Part shown: positions 43,714-53,805 of the stretch, one piece after another
Layout: every line of letters begins with the position of its first letter
Position numbering within the stretch: the first letter of the stretch is position 1
Source: CAZXWN01 sp964644695 [NCBI: uncultured bacterium]
GTDB taxonomy: Bacteria > UBP4 > UBA4092
Length of the DNA stretch: 64,000 nt
Assembly: GCA_964644695.1 (NCBI GenBank)
Contig: CAZXWN010000001.1
Coordinates: 124,001 to 188,000 of the forward strand
Direction of reading: 5' to 3'
Position numbers and translations under genes: made by a program
The notes under the pieces: model-generated
Seen by the model: only the letters and a program-made list of their open reading frames with translations
Databases searched by the model: none
Told to the model about the DNA's origin: nothing

Positions 43714-46377
43714 TTACTTTTTCAGTTCCGCAAGTTTCTCATTCAGTTTTGATACTTCAAGACGTAGTTGTTCCATTTTGGCTTTCTCTTTTTCAACAAC
43801 ATCCTGAGGTGCTTTTTCCACAAAAGATGGGTTGGATAGTTTATTTTGAACCATCGCCAGACCTTTTTCTAATTGTGGAATTTCTTTGGTTAACCGAATA
43901 ATCTCTGACTCAATAATTTCTTCCGGTAGCGGAACCGATATTTCAATGTCTTTCACTAAAGCTGTGGATGCGTGTTTTCCAGCTTCAATCTTTCTATCAA
44001 TCTGCAAATGATTGGTTGGAATCAATGCACGGAAATACTCAGCATGAGCCTTTAAAAGAGCTAGCATATTGTCATCCTGAGGTTTTAAGAGAATATCTAC
44101 TTTCATCGCAGGTGGAATTCTCATTTCTCCGCGGATGTTTCGGATAGACTCAATAATTTGCATGATGATGTTCATATCTTCTTCGGCACTTGGGCAATCC
44201 AGATTCTTAACCGCCTCTGGATAACTGGAAATCATAATGCTTTCTTTTGAAGACTCTGGTTTTTCTGGAAGAATTTGCCATATCTCTTCAGTAATGAAAG
44301 GCATAATAGGGTGTAATAATCTCAGTACGGTTTCCAATACTTGGGTGGCAACGCGTAGTGCTGTCAGCTTTTGGGTTAAATCGCCCCTTAATTGGGGTTT
44401 GATAAACTCCAGATACCAATCACAATATTCATGCCACAGGAATTGATATAAATCGCTGGCAGCCGTATCAAATTCAAAGTTTTTCAGATGCTTATCTGTA
44501 TTGTTGACTACGGCATTCATGCGGGAGAGGATCCAGCGGTCAGCCAGGCTGTATTCATAGTCAGGTTTATCAATGGTTGTTATATCAATATCGTTCCATT
44601 GCATTAAAACAAAGCGGGAAGCATTCCAAATCTTATTACAGAAATTTCGGTATCCTTCTATTCGTTTTGGATCCAGATTCATATTACGACCCTGGGCCGC
44701 CAGTGCACAAAGTGTAAAACGAAGGGCATCGGTACCTGATTCTTCTGTGATTTTAAGGGGGTCAATGGCATTGCCCGTCGATTTAGACATCTTTTTCCCT
44801 TGTGCATCACGAACCAGAGCATGGAAATACACATCTTTGAAGGGAATCTCACCTGTAAACTTCAGACCCATCATAATCATTCTGGCAACCCAGAAGAAAA
44901 TAATGTCATGGGAAGTAGAAAGAACAGAGGTTGGATAAAACTTCTCTAATTCAAGAGTCTCATTGGGCCACCCTAAGGTTGAAAATGGCCACAGTGCAGA
45001 ACTGAACCAGGTATCCAACACATCGGAGTCCTGCTGTATTTTGGTGGAGCCGCAATGAGAGCATGAAGTAGGGTCGGTACGGCTTACAGTTTCTTTACCG
45101 CAATCTTCACAGTACCAAACGGGGATTCTATGTCCCCACCAAAGCTGACGAGAAATACACCAGTCACGAACATTTTCCATCCATGAGAAGTAAGTGTTTT
45201 CCCAACTCTTAGGATGGAAATGGATTCGTTCATTTTTCACCGCTTCAATGGCGGGTTCCGCCAGTGGCCGCATCTTAACAAACCACTGTAATGACAGATA
45301 AGGTTCAACAATGGTGTCGCAGCGATAACAGTGTCTAATGGCATGTTGGTAATCATCAATCTTGAGAAGATAACCTTGTTCTTTGAGGTCTTCAACCACA
45401 GCCTTGCGTGCGGCAAGCGCTTTCATTCCCTGATACTTGCCACCGTTTTCATTAATAGAGGCATCAGGGGTCAATACATTGATTTGTGGTAGATTATGCT
45501 TGATACCGATTTGATAGTCATTCGGGTCATGCGCCGGAGTGATTTTAAGGCATCCGGTTCCAAATTTTGGGTCAACATAATTATCAGCAATTACTGGTAT
45601 GACACGGTCTGTTAATGGAAGACGCACATTCTGACCAATTAAATGACTATAACGGGTGTCTTCTGGATGCACAGCAACAGCAGTATCCCCCAACATGGTT
45701 TCGGGGCGGGTGGTGGCGACGATGACATATTCGTTTTCTGAGCCATCTAATGGATATTTTATGTGCCAAAGATGACCTGCAGTATCTTTGGGTTCTGCTT
45801 CATCATCTGAAAGGGCCGTTTTGCAACGAGGACACCAGTTTACAATATAATTGCTGCGGTAAATAAGTTTTTCTTCATAAAGCCGGACAAACACTTCACG
45901 AACAGCCTGGGAGAGTCCTTCGTCCATTGTAAATCGTTCTCTATCCCAATCGCAGGATGAACCCATTTTCTTTAATTGCCGAATAATGGTTCCTCCATAT
46001 TCTTCCTTCCACTGCCATACACGTTCCAGAAATTTTTCGCGGCCTAAATCATGGCGAGTCAATCCTTCTTTTTTTAGGGATTTTTCAACCACATTCTGAG
46101 TGGCAATTCCCGCATGGTCTGTACCCGGAATCCAACAGGCGTTAAATCCTCTCATACGATGCCAGCGGACTAATATATCCTGGAGGGTATTGTTTAGAGC
46201 ATGACCAATATGTAATATCCCCGTGACATTGGGGGGAGGAATAACAATGACAAATGAAGGTTTGTTTTCTGAAGGATCTGCGTGAAAATAGCGTTTGGCC
46301 AGCCACTCAGAATACCATTTTTCTTCCACATGACTGGGATCGTACTTGCTTTCTAACTCGCGTGTTGGATTAGACAT
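43714..46377 (-). CDS. valS: Valyl-tRNA synthetase
   Basis: Class I aminoacyl-tRNA synthetase of 887 residues. HIGHALNN is the HIGH motif and KMSKSTGNAIDP the KMSKS loop. The editing domain (TTRPETMLGDTAVAVHP), the WCISRQLWWGHRIPVWYC segment with a following zinc-type cluster (CEDCGKE, CSHCGS), the anticodon-binding domain and a C-terminal coiled coil are all in place. I prefer the ATG with AAAGGTG eight bases upstream over a GTG three codons earlier. It is monocistronic. Confidence 0.97.
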   Translation of the reverse strand: MSNPTRELESKYDPSHVEEKWYSEWLAKRYFHADPSENKPSFVIVIPPPNVTGILHIGHALNNTLQDILVRWHRMRGFNACWIPGTDHAGIATQNVVEKSLKKEGLTRHDLGREKFLERVWQWKEEYGGTIIRQLKKMGSSCDWDRERFTMDEGLSQAVREVFVRLYEEKLIYRSNYIVNWCPRCKTALSDDEAEPKDTAGHLWHIKYPLDGSENEYVIVATTRPETMLGDTAVAVHPEDTRYSHLIGQNVRLPLTDRVIPVIADNYVDPKFGTGCLKITPAHDPNDYQIGIKHNLPQINVLTPDASINENGGKYQGMKALAARKAVVEDLKEQGYLLKIDDYQHAIRHCYRCDTIVEPYLSLQWFVKMRPLAEPAIEAVKNERIHFHPKSWENTYFSWMENVRDWCISRQLWWGHRIPVWYCEDCGKETVSRTDPTSCSHCGSTKIQQDSDVLDTWFSSALWPFSTLGWPNETLELEKFYPTSVLSTSHDIIFFWVARMIMMGLKFTGEIPFKDVYFHALVRDAQGKKMSKSTGNAIDPLKITEESGTDALRFTLCALAAQGRNMNLDPKRIEGYRNFCNKIWNASRFVLMQWNDIDITTIDKPDYEYSLADRWILSRMNAVVNNTDKHLKNFEFDTAASDLYQFLWHEYCDWYLEFIKPQLRGDLTQKLTALRVATQVLETVLRLLHPIMPFITEEIWQILPEKPESSKESIMISSYPEAVKNLDCPSAEEDMNIIMQIIESIRNIRGEMRIPPAMKVDILLKPQDDNMLALLKAHAEYFRALIPTNHLQIDRKIEAGKHASTALVKDIEISVPLPEEIIESEIIRLTKEIPQLEKGLAMVQNKLSNPSFVEKAPQDVVEKEKAKMEQLRLEVSKLNEKLAELKK

Positions 46378-46507
46378 AATATACACCTTTAATAAAATTC
46401 AATTATGGTTAATAGTCAAGTGCCTAAATAGCGGGAATTATTATAGATATTATAAACTTCCCTCTTGAAAGCGTCAAAACTTGAATTGGAAAAGGTCCTG
46501 CCTCTTT

Positions 46508-46556
46508 AACGAAAGATTCACGGAGCTGTTCTGAGCAACTCCGTGAATCATTCGTT
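46508..46556. repeat. Palindromic intergenic repeat, family A, copy 2
   Basis: Arms GATTCACGGAG / CTCCGTGAATC with outer AACGAA / TTCGTT. The centre CTGTTCTGAGCAA corresponds to CTGCTCCGACCAA of copy 1. Compensating changes keep the pairing (CCACGG versus TCACGG with matching partner), which suggests selection for the hairpin. Confidence 0.78.
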
Positions 46557-46593
46557 GATAAATGATGGACAGACTCTGGTGTCTTAATGGTTT

Positions 46594-48192
46594 TTATTCT
46601 TTAGAGGGTTTCTTTTTTTTGCGTTTTTGTTCATCCGTAAGAAGTTTGTATTCAACGGAATCAACCAAAGCTTGCCATGATGCCTCAATCACATTGGAAT
46701 GAACTCCAACTGTACCCCAAGACTTATCCTGATCTGAGGATTCAACCAAAACTCTAACTTTGGCTGCAGTTCCTGATTTTGGATTAATGATACGAACCTT
46801 ATAATCAGTGAGTTTAAGGTCTTTCAATTGGGGGTAGAAAGGTATTAATGCTTTTCGTAAGGCACCATCCAAAGCGTTTACGGGACCATCTCCATCCGCA
46901 GCGGTATGTTCTTCTTTCCCATCCACAGTGACTTTGATAGTTGCTTCTGAGAATAACTGTTTATTTTCACGTTTCTCAACAATGACCCGGAAACCACCTA
47001 AATCGAAATAACGGCGATATTTCCCCAGCGCTTTTTGAATGAGCAAATCAAAGGAACCATCTGCACCCTCATATTCATAACCCTGATGTTCCAGTTCTTT
47101 GACATGTTGGACTATTTCCTTGGCAAGAGGGTCGTCTTTACTCATTTCAATTCCCAATTCATGGGCTTTAAAGAGTACATTTGATTTCCCTGCCTGGTCG
47201 GAAACTAGAATCCGGCGGATATTTCCCACATTAGATGGGTCTGTATGTTCATATGTTTCTGGATTTCGCTCAACAGCACTGACATGGATTCCGCCCTTGT
47301 GTGCAAAAGCGGATAATCCCACATACGGCTCTCTCTCATTGGGAAGCATGTTTGCTGTTTCAGCGATGAACCGAGAAACCATGGTTAAATTTTTCAATTG
47401 TGTGTCAGTAATACAGGGGATTCCATATTTTAATTTCAAATTTGCAATAATCGGGATTAAATCGGCATTACCACAGCGTTCACCAAATCCATTAATCGTT
47501 CCTTGAATATGTCGAGCGCCATTTTCAACTGCGATAAGTGCATTAGCCACAGCGACCCCACTGTCATTGTGAGTATGGATTCCAATAGTTGTTTTAACGG
47601 ATTCTGTTGCCTTCGTAACAGCTTCTTTAATATAGAAAGGCATGGAACCGCCATTCGTATCGCAGAGCACTATGGCATCAGCTCCCGCGTCTTCGGCTGC
47701 TTTTAATGTTTTTATTGCATATTCAGGGTTTGCTTTGTATCCATCAAAAAAATGTTCGGCATCATAAATTACTTCACGACCATTTTTCTTAAGGAAAGCG
47801 ACGGAATCTCGAATCATGGAAAGATTTTCTTCTAATGAAACGCGAAGCGCATCTTTTACATGTAAATCCCAGGTTTTTCCAAAGATGGTTACGACTGGAG
47901 TTTCTGCTTTCAACAACATTTGAAGATTATAATCTTGTGATGCTGCGGTTTTCCCACGACGGGTACTTCCAAATGCCGCTATTTTTACATTTTTCAGCTT
48001 CAGGGATTTTACTTTTTCGAAGTATGCAATATCTTTAGGATTTGAACCTGGCCAACCACCTTCAACATAGTGGACTCCCAGTTCGTCTAGTTTCTGAGTA
48101 ATGCGGAGTTTGTCTTCAACAGAATAAGTTACACCTTCGGCTTGCTGTCCATCCCGAAGTGTTGTGTCGTAGATTTTGACTGTTTTTGCCAT
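46594..48192 (-). CDS. cimA: (R)-citramalate synthase
   Basis: Condenses pyruvate and acetyl-CoA to citramalate, the threonine-independent entry to isoleucine. The 532-residue protein has the HMGL-like TIM barrel with [28 protein letters not shown] (diagnostic of the CimA/TIGR00977 branch rather than LeuA) and the metal motif [16 protein letters not shown]. The C-terminal LeuA-type dimerisation domain ([12 protein letters not shown] to the end) binds the feedback inhibitor in relatives. It lies 23 bases after nrdR and may be cotranscribed. Ends in a lysine-rich tail. Confidence 0.94.
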   Translation of the reverse strand: MAKTVKIYDTTLRDGQQAEGVTYSVEDKLRITQKLDELGVHYVEGGWPGSNPKDIAYFEKVKSLKLKNVKIAAFGSTRRGKTAASQDYNLQMLLKAETPVVTIFGKTWDLHVKDALRVSLEENLSMIRDSVAFLKKNGREVIYDAEHFFDGYKANPEYAIKTLKAAEDAGADAIVLCDTNGGSMPFYIKEAVTKATESVKTTIGIHTHNDSGVAVANALIAVENGARHIQGTINGFGERCGNADLIPIIANLKLKYGIPCITDTQLKNLTMVSRFIAETANMLPNEREPYVGLSAFAHKGGIHVSAVERNPETYEHTDPSNVGNIRRILVSDQAGKSNVLFKAHELGIEMSKDDPLAKEIVQHVKELEHQGYEYEGADGSFDLLIQKALGKYRRYFDLGGFRVIVEKRENKQLFSEATIKVTVDGKEEHTAADGDGPVNALDGALRKALIPFYPQLKDLKLTDYKVRIINPKSGTAAKVRVLVESSDQDKSWGTVGVHSNVIEASWQALVDSVEYKLLTDEQKRKKKKPSKE

Positions 48193-48215
48193 ACAAACTC
48201 CTTTTTAGTGGGTAT

Positions 48216-48716
48216 TTATTTTCCCTGTAATTCTTTGTCGGTATTGGTTTTTGATTTTCGAGATAATGGTTTTAACAATGTTTGCAATTCAGACATGAAT
48301 TCATCAATTTCTTTGAACTGACGGTATACAGAAGCGAATCGAACATACGCAACTTTATCAATCATCTTCAGTCGTTCCATGACCATTTCACCAATATCTG
48401 TACTGGACACTTCTCTCTCATATTTACTCATTAGAGAACAAAGCACTTCATTTGCTTCATGTTCGATGGTTTCAATGGAAATGGGGCGTTTCACACAAGC
48501 TTTCTGTATGCAGGTCAGAAGTTTTTCACGAGAGAAGGGTTCCCTCGTTCCGTTTTTTTTGATGACTATTAATTCAATCTCAACAACGGTTTCATAAGTA
48601 GTAAAGCGCTTCTGGCAATTCAGGCATTCACGCCGCCGGCGTATGGAATCGCCTTCTTTGGATTCCCTGGAGTCGATGACCTTGTTTTCAGTATGACCGC
48701 AATATGGGCAGCGCAT
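48216..48716 (-). CDS. nrdR: Transcriptional repressor NrdR
   Basis: Regulator of ribonucleotide reductase genes, 166 residues. The N-terminal zinc ribbon uses Cys3, Cys6, Cys31 and Cys34 (RCPYCG and ECLNCQKRF). The ATP-cone domain follows ([24 protein letters not shown]), which senses ATP/dATP. Length and motifs are standard. The cleft ends in a Lys/Ser-rich tail slightly longer than usual. GGAAG precedes the ATG. No nrd gene is in the window. Confidence 0.96.
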   Translation of the reverse strand: MRCPYCGHTENKVIDSRESKEGDSIRRRRECLNCQKRFTTYETVVEIELIVIKKNGTREPFSREKLLTCIQKACVKRPISIETIEHEANEVLCSLMSKYEREVSSTDIGEMVMERLKMIDKVAYVRFASVYRQFKEIDEFMSELQTLLKPLSRKSKTNTDKELQGK

Positions 48717-48740
48717 GGTTTCTTCCTTGGATATAAAACA

Positions 48741-48769
48741 GCCCGCGCTACGCGGGGAAGCCGGGCTTA
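48741..48769 (-). terminator. Terminator between scpA and nrdR
   Basis: GC-rich hairpin CCCGCGCTACGCGGG nested with AGCCCG / CGGGCT. On the minus strand it is followed by GTTTTAT. It would end the trpS-scpA transcript just before nrdR. Confidence 0.7.
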
Positions 48770-48865
48770 TTTATTACTTATAGGTTTTATTTTATCTGAT
48801 TTTATAAGGCTTTACAAATTCATAATATGGGAAATTAATTTCCAAAATAGTCAGTAAAAACGGGG

Positions 48866-49711
48866 CTATTCCTGATTTTCTGAAGGGATGGAAATAATTG
48901 GCTCAGAATTTGAAGTGTAATGAGATTGATTTAGCTGCTCAACCATTTCTGAAACGGTTTGAGAGGGTCCATTCCCATTAAGTGATTTTCCATAGATTGA
49001 TTGCCAGCTGGATATCAGGAAATCTGCAAAACATTTTGGCTGTTTAACGGATAGATGTTTTAGTCGGCACATTTCAAGTACTGCTAGCACGGTACAGACT
49101 AACTCAACCCGATTCTTGGTGTCTTTTCGTAGCTGACTGAAATAAAGATGCTCATTTTCCTTTATTAAAGCGTTGATGAGATCAATCTTCATTTCAACAG
49201 TGTACTCTTCAAGTTCAACTTCCCGAACCGTAGGTGCCTCTGTGAACCGTGCATATTTCTGGAATGCCAATACCAAATCATTGAGTGTTGCATTCACGGG
49301 TATTTCAGAAGGATTATCAATCTGCGGCAGAGGTTCTTTGCGTGTGTATAACAATTGGCGGTCTTCAGCACACTCCCATAAAGTCTCGCCCAGCAGTTTA
49401 TATTTCTGATATTCTTCAAGTTTTTGCTTGAGTTCTTCTTCCGTTTGTTCCAATTCCGCTATTTCTTCAGGAGTTTGCGGTTGGGGGAGCATCCTCTGTG
49501 TTTTGATATAGATAAGGGTGGCCGCAATGACCAAAAATTCACCCGCTACATCCAAATCCATTTGCTGCATGTTTCGGATGTAGCTCAGGTACTGAGATGT
49601 TATCTCTGATAGTGAAACATTGTAGATATCTAATTCATTCTTACGAATTAAATATAAAAGAAGATCAAATGGACCTTCAAAGATATCTACCTTGACCTGA
49701 TAATTCGGCAT
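48866..49711 (-). CDS. scpA: Segregation and condensation protein A (kleisin)
   Basis: Kleisin bridging SMC heads, 281 residues. The N-terminal IFEGPFDLLLYLIRKNELDIYNVSL is the family signature for the SMC-neck-binding helices, followed by FLVIAATLIYIKTQRMLPQP. The C-terminal winged helix (FSQLRKDTKNRVELVCTVLAVLEMCRLKHL) contacts the SMC cap. It is five bases after trpS, in the widely conserved order site-2 protease, trpS, scpA; its partner gene scpB is 32 kb away. Confidence 0.95.
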   Translation of the reverse strand: MPNYQVKVDIFEGPFDLLLYLIRKNELDIYNVSLSEITSQYLSYIRNMQQMDLDVAGEFLVIAATLIYIKTQRMLPQPQTPEEIAELEQTEEELKQKLEEYQKYKLLGETLWECAEDRQLLYTRKEPLPQIDNPSEIPVNATLNDLVLAFQKYARFTEAPTVREVELEEYTVEMKIDLINALIKENEHLYFSQLRKDTKNRVELVCTVLAVLEMCRLKHLSVKQPKCFADFLISSWQSIYGKSLNGNGPSQTVSEMVEQLNQSHYTSNSEPIISIPSENQE

Positions 49712-49716
49712 TATGT

Positions 49717-50709
49717 TTATTCCGTCAGTTTCATAGCTTTGCGGACATCCAGCATCGTTTCCATAGCTGTTTTCTGTGCTCTGAGTTTACCATCATCTAA
49801 AACCTGTCTAACATAATCTGGTTTTTGTGATAACTCATGTCTTTTCTGTTGATGAGGTGCCAACACGTTACATAATTCACCTGTCAACCGTTTCTTGCAC
49901 TCTACGCATCCAATCTCAGCTTTTTCGCAAGCAGTTCTGATTTCATCGACAGTCTTGGGTGCAAATACTTTATGATACCCGAAAACCGGACAGATATCAG
50001 GATGACCTGGATCACTTTTTTTAACTCGTGCTGGATCAGAAAGCATATTTTTTACTTTTGTTCCAATCGTTGCTGTGTCGTCAGATAAATAAATCGCATT
50101 ATCGTAGGACTTACTCATCTTACGCCCATCTAATCCTGTCAGCTTCGACACTGGGGTCAGAAGTGATTCAGGTTCAGGGAATATCTCACCATATAGGTAA
50201 TTGAAACGTCGCCCAACCTCACGGGTTAGCTCAACATGAGGAACCTGATCTACACCGACAGGCACAGCGTGAGCTTTGTAAATTAAAATATCTGCAGCCT
50301 GTAATAGGGGATACTGTAAGAATCCGATAGTAGAGAGATCCTTGTTCGAAAGTTCATTGATTTGTTCTTTATAAGTAGGCACCCGTTCTAACCATGGGAT
50401 GGGGGTAATCATAGACAAAAGAAGGCATAATTCAGCATGTTCTTTGACTTCAGACTGTACAAACAAAACACTCTTTTGAGGGTCAATCCCTGCGGCCAAC
50501 ATATCGGTGACGTTATCAATTGTAAATTCTCTTATTGGTCCGATATTCTCATAACTTGTGGTCAAAGAATGCCAATCAGCCACCATAAAGTAACATTCAT
50601 ATTGATTTTGCAGTGTAGCCCAGTTCTGTAAAGCACCGAGGAGATGCCCAAGATGTAGTTTACCTGTTGGGCGCATTCCACTGAGGATTCGTTTGGGTGT
50701 TGTTGTCAT
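49717..50709 (-). CDS. trpS: Tryptophanyl-tRNA synthetase
   Basis: Class Ic synthetase, 330 residues. GMRPTGKLHLGHLLGAL is the HIGH-type motif; KMSKSYDNAIYL is the KMSKS loop. VGVDQVPHVELTREVGRRFN binds the tryptophan and ATP. Full length for a bacterial TrpRS. It lies 18 bases after the membrane protease gene and five before scpA, so all three are probably one transcript. Confidence 0.97.
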   Translation of the reverse strand: MTTTPKRILSGMRPTGKLHLGHLLGALQNWATLQNQYECYFMVADWHSLTTSYENIGPIREFTIDNVTDMLAAGIDPQKSVLFVQSEVKEHAELCLLLSMITPIPWLERVPTYKEQINELSNKDLSTIGFLQYPLLQAADILIYKAHAVPVGVDQVPHVELTREVGRRFNYLYGEIFPEPESLLTPVSKLTGLDGRKMSKSYDNAIYLSDDTATIGTKVKNMLSDPARVKKSDPGHPDICPVFGYHKVFAPKTVDEIRTACEKAEIGCVECKKRLTGELCNVLAPHQQKRHELSQKPDYVRQVLDDGKLRAQKTAMETMLDVRKAMKLTE

Positions 50710-50727
50710 GGCAATTTATGTCCTTTA

Positions 50728-51396
50728 CTAGATAAATATTGCGAAAAATCTGAGTAGATTACTGAAAACAAAATCTATGGTAAACGAGAGGTAGTGATTA
50801 AGAAATGGAGTATTTATCAATACAATTAAGATGATAATTCCAAAAGATTCAATTTTATTATAATGGTAAGCCCACTTATAGGGTAATGATGCCGACACCA
50901 CTCTTGATCCATCAAGGGGAGGGATCGGAATCAGATTGAATACCATGAGCAATATGTTGATGAATATGAAACTCTGCGACAAGGTATTTACATAAGAAAT
51001 AATACTTTCTGGATGGAAAGCCGTATATTTATATGTAAGAACAAAAAATAAAGTTCCTGCGAACGCAAGAATGAAATTCGATAGAGGTCCGGCAATCGAT
51101 ACTAGAATTACCCCTGTTCTGAATGGCCTGAGATTATTAAAGTTTACAGGAACAGGCTTGGCCCATCCAATTAAGGGGCCTCCTAATATTTTCATTATAA
51201 TAGGTACCAAGATAGTACCTATGGGATCTATATGAGCTATTGGATTAAGCGTGATGCGTCCCATTAATTTTGCAGTAGGATCACCCATGAGATTCGCGGT
51301 AAAACCATGAGCACATTCATGGACAATGACCGAAAATCCCACCATCATCATGATGAGTAAAAACTCTAATATTGATGTAATATTGAATGCTTCCAT
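50728..51396 (-). CDS. Site-2 protease family (M50) membrane metalloprotease
   Basis: 222 residues with five or six transmembrane helices. The zinc motif is VIVHECAHGF (His26, Glu27, His30), and the third ligand is the Asp in NLIPIPPLDGSRV. This is the minimal Rip/YwhC-like form without a PDZ domain. It heads the trpS-scpA transcript; the same order is found in many bacteria, although its substrate there is usually unknown. No clear Shine-Dalgarno is seen. Confidence 0.93.
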   Translation of the reverse strand: MEAFNITSILEFLLIMMMVGFSVIVHECAHGFTANLMGDPTAKLMGRITLNPIAHIDPIGTILVPIIMKILGGPLIGWAKPVPVNFNNLRPFRTGVILVSIAGPLSNFILAFAGTLFFVLTYKYTAFHPESIISYVNTLSQSFIFINILLMVFNLIPIPPLDGSRVVSASLPYKWAYHYNKIESFGIIILIVLINTPFLNHYLSFTIDFVFSNLLRFFAIFI

Positions 51397-51475
51397 ATTG
51401 TATAAGTATCCAATTTAGTTAGTCGTTGAAATAATATCTTACTATAAAGATATGCTTAGTAGGGTTGAAATGATG

Positions 51476-53677
51476 TCAGTCAAACCATGAAATTGGGATT
51501 CTAAAGATGCTGCGTAAAGAAAATGACTCTATAGTCTCGTCATTATCCTTTACAGGAATGGGTGTGGTCATTTTCGTAATGGTACGTGTTTGATTTCTAT
51601 TTGAGGGGAATTGTGTTTCTGAAACTCTCAAATTATTTGGTGAGAGTGCTTCTTGGAGTAAGTCCCAACTATTCGACTTCTCGAAATTTACCATGGCGAA
51701 TATCATTATTCCATCAGAACTATTGAGACTCATCCGAACAGCTTTTTTAAAGGTTTCTGGTTTGGAAATATTTGGATAATATAGGCTGGAATAGACTTTT
51801 GTTGCATCACCGACGACACGGTCTACCATCTTTAAACCTGAATCCAAGTTGGCCCATTCTGGTTTTCCTGCAGCTATGGATTCAGCCTGTGACAGGTCGG
51901 GATAGTAAAGTCCTGGGCAAAGATAATCAAGGTATTCAGCATAACCTGTTCCCCGATATGCCGGAGTAGCCCAATCATAATCTCTGCTGGGATCGTATTT
52001 ATAGGAAGCCCAATTTACTCCAACTTCATAATACTCTGGATACCAGCCGCCCACATAATCCCCAAAACTGACATTGGGTTTAGTATCTTTTATTACATTA
52101 CGCGCTTCAATCATGAAGTCCTTGATGTTTGATGCACGCCAGTAGACCCATTCTTTATAGAACATCCCTGGTACAATATTGGGGGGATTACCATTTGGAT
52201 TAGGAACAATCTGGTAGATATCTTCTGGCCAACGCCGTATGTTTTGCCCAATAAAGTGCTCAAATTGTCTTCGGGTCAGGTCACTGAAATCAACTTTGAA
52301 ATTATCATAACGAACCCGATCTAACACTATCCCGTCAATATTGTAATTTTTAACAACCTCTTCAATTATATCCAAGGCTCTTTGCCTAACTACTGGGTGA
52401 CTGGGGTTGACATAGACCAACATTCCCGGTAATTCAGTCGTGGGGACAAGTCTGGTTCGTAGTGAGCGAGAAACTCTGGTTCCTTCACTAAGATTAGTGT
52501 ATGCCCAGTTTCTTGTTTTCCCATTAGCGGAGATAACATAACCCTCCGAAGGTATGTCTATTCCATCACTAGGAAATTCACTGGCTCCAATCTGACGAGA
52601 GACGCTGTTGTTTCGAACAATGTAAAAAGTATCTGAATTGTTTCTGGGATTATGCGAATCGGCGGTGGCTCTAGCATTCAGTGCCAAGTTGACTGGGTTA
52701 GTTGAGCCTTGGGTACTGAATACCTCAACTTCCTGAATTCGCGCAATAGCATCGTTACCTGGATCCTCAATATAAATTCTTATTCGTTTAGTGTTTAACG
52801 GTAAAAAAGTAGATGTGGCGACGATGTCTCTGTTATTAGTGACTCTGGTTAAATCGGTCCAACGACCATTCTGGAGTGCTTGAATCCGATAGGATCTGAC
52901 AATATAGTTCTTGATAAAAGAAATTCGAACGGAATCTATCTTAGGAGAGTTATTCCATTCGAGAGCAATCCAATGTGGACCTTCTTGGGAGTTGGATGTC
53001 CATTTAGATGATGGAGAATTAACATTTCCATCAATCGCATTTCCGGGTTCATCGCGACGAAACAACTTTTTACCATAATCTGGTGTGAAGAATGTTAGCG
53101 TATCTTCTGTCGTTCTTTGATTTTGCTCATAAAGAATTTCTTCGGAATCATTGCTTGTTTTTAGAAAGTATGAGACATCGTAATTTACGACCTGCCAATC
53201 TGGATGAGAATAGGCGGGACCTTCCCGTGTTGCTTTAAGACCTTCAGAAAAAATATTCAGTGCAGCATGTACTTTTATGCCCCGCTTATGGGCCTCAACT
53301 GTAAGGGTTCGAAGCAGATCATAATTTTCAGGGTATGGCTGCCCTTTGAATCGAGTCATTTTGGGAGCAATTTTAGAATTGTATAGAACATAACCTGAAT
53401 AGGGTTTGATATCAACTGCTACAGCATTAATACCAGCTTTAGAACACTTATCCAAAACAGCTGCGACTTTAGGTTGGCTGGAAAGAAGGAAGACGTTTTC
53501 TTCAGCATCTAACCATAGCATTTTTACTTTGGCAGGTATTGGTCTTTGGACCGGTCTGGGGACTCTTTTCTTGGGGGCAGAAAAGGTATTTGAAGATATA
53601 AACAGCACGAACATGAGGGTCAAGATTAGGAATGACCCATAATGGCGAATAACTCTGTCGCCTATGTCATCAGACAT
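51476..53677 (-). CDS. GHL10 (DUF187)-type hydrolase-like protein with inserted F5/8 type C domain
   Basis: 733 residues. A transmembrane or signal-anchor helix covers about residues 15-33. The TIM-barrel family GHL10 starts at VKMLWLDAEENVFLLSS and AVAVDIKPYSGYVLYNS, pauses near residue 170, and resumes at LVYVNPSHPVVRQRALDIIEEVV with IDGIVLDRVRYDN and FGDYVGGWYPEYY. Between them (about 210-325) sits a discoidin-like beta sandwich (GNAIDGNVNSPSSKWTSNSQ, IRIYIEDPGNDAIARIQEVEVF). Domain insertion in the barrel is unusual. The role is likely binding or cleaving a surface polysaccharide. It is the only gene in its transcript, as far as can be seen. Confidence 0.82.
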   Translation of the reverse strand: MSDDIGDRVIRHYGSFLILTLMFVLFISSNTFSAPKKRVPRPVQRPIPAKVKMLWLDAEENVFLLSSQPKVAAVLDKCSKAGINAVAVDIKPYSGYVLYNSKIAPKMTRFKGQPYPENYDLLRTLTVEAHKRGIKVHAALNIFSEGLKATREGPAYSHPDWQVVNYDVSYFLKTSNDSEEILYEQNQRTTEDTLTFFTPDYGKKLFRRDEPGNAIDGNVNSPSSKWTSNSQEGPHWIALEWNNSPKIDSVRISFIKNYIVRSYRIQALQNGRWTDLTRVTNNRDIVATSTFLPLNTKRIRIYIEDPGNDAIARIQEVEVFSTQGSTNPVNLALNARATADSHNPRNNSDTFYIVRNNSVSRQIGASEFPSDGIDIPSEGYVISANGKTRNWAYTNLSEGTRVSRSLRTRLVPTTELPGMLVYVNPSHPVVRQRALDIIEEVVKNYNIDGIVLDRVRYDNFKVDFSDLTRRQFEHFIGQNIRRWPEDIYQIVPNPNGNPPNIVPGMFYKEWVYWRASNIKDFMIEARNVIKDTKPNVSFGDYVGGWYPEYYEVGVNWASYKYDPSRDYDWATPAYRGTGYAEYLDYLCPGLYYPDLSQAESIAAGKPEWANLDSGLKMVDRVVGDATKVYSSLYYPNISKPETFKKAVRMSLNSSDGIMIFAMVNFEKSNSWDLLQEALSPNNLRVSETQFPSNRNQTRTITKMTTPIPVKDNDETIESFSLRSIFRIPISWFD

Positions 53678-53805
53678 AAATAATACCCTGAAATCATAAA
53701 GAAGTTGTGGTGTTTCTCTTGACGGGGAAAACCGATGAAGAGCTTATATTTAGTTTAACACCCTGAGTTTGACTCGTCAATTAAGGTTTGGCTGGGGCTT
53801 AAGTA

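Noticed and set aside
44573-44938. 121-codon open frame antisense to valS
   Set aside because: Complementary to the KMSKS region of valS; composition follows from the valS codons.
47099-47506. 135-codon open frame antisense to cimA
   Set aside because: It lies wholly inside the well-supported cimA gene on the opposite strand, has no ribosome site, and its translation resembles no protein. It is a shadow frame.
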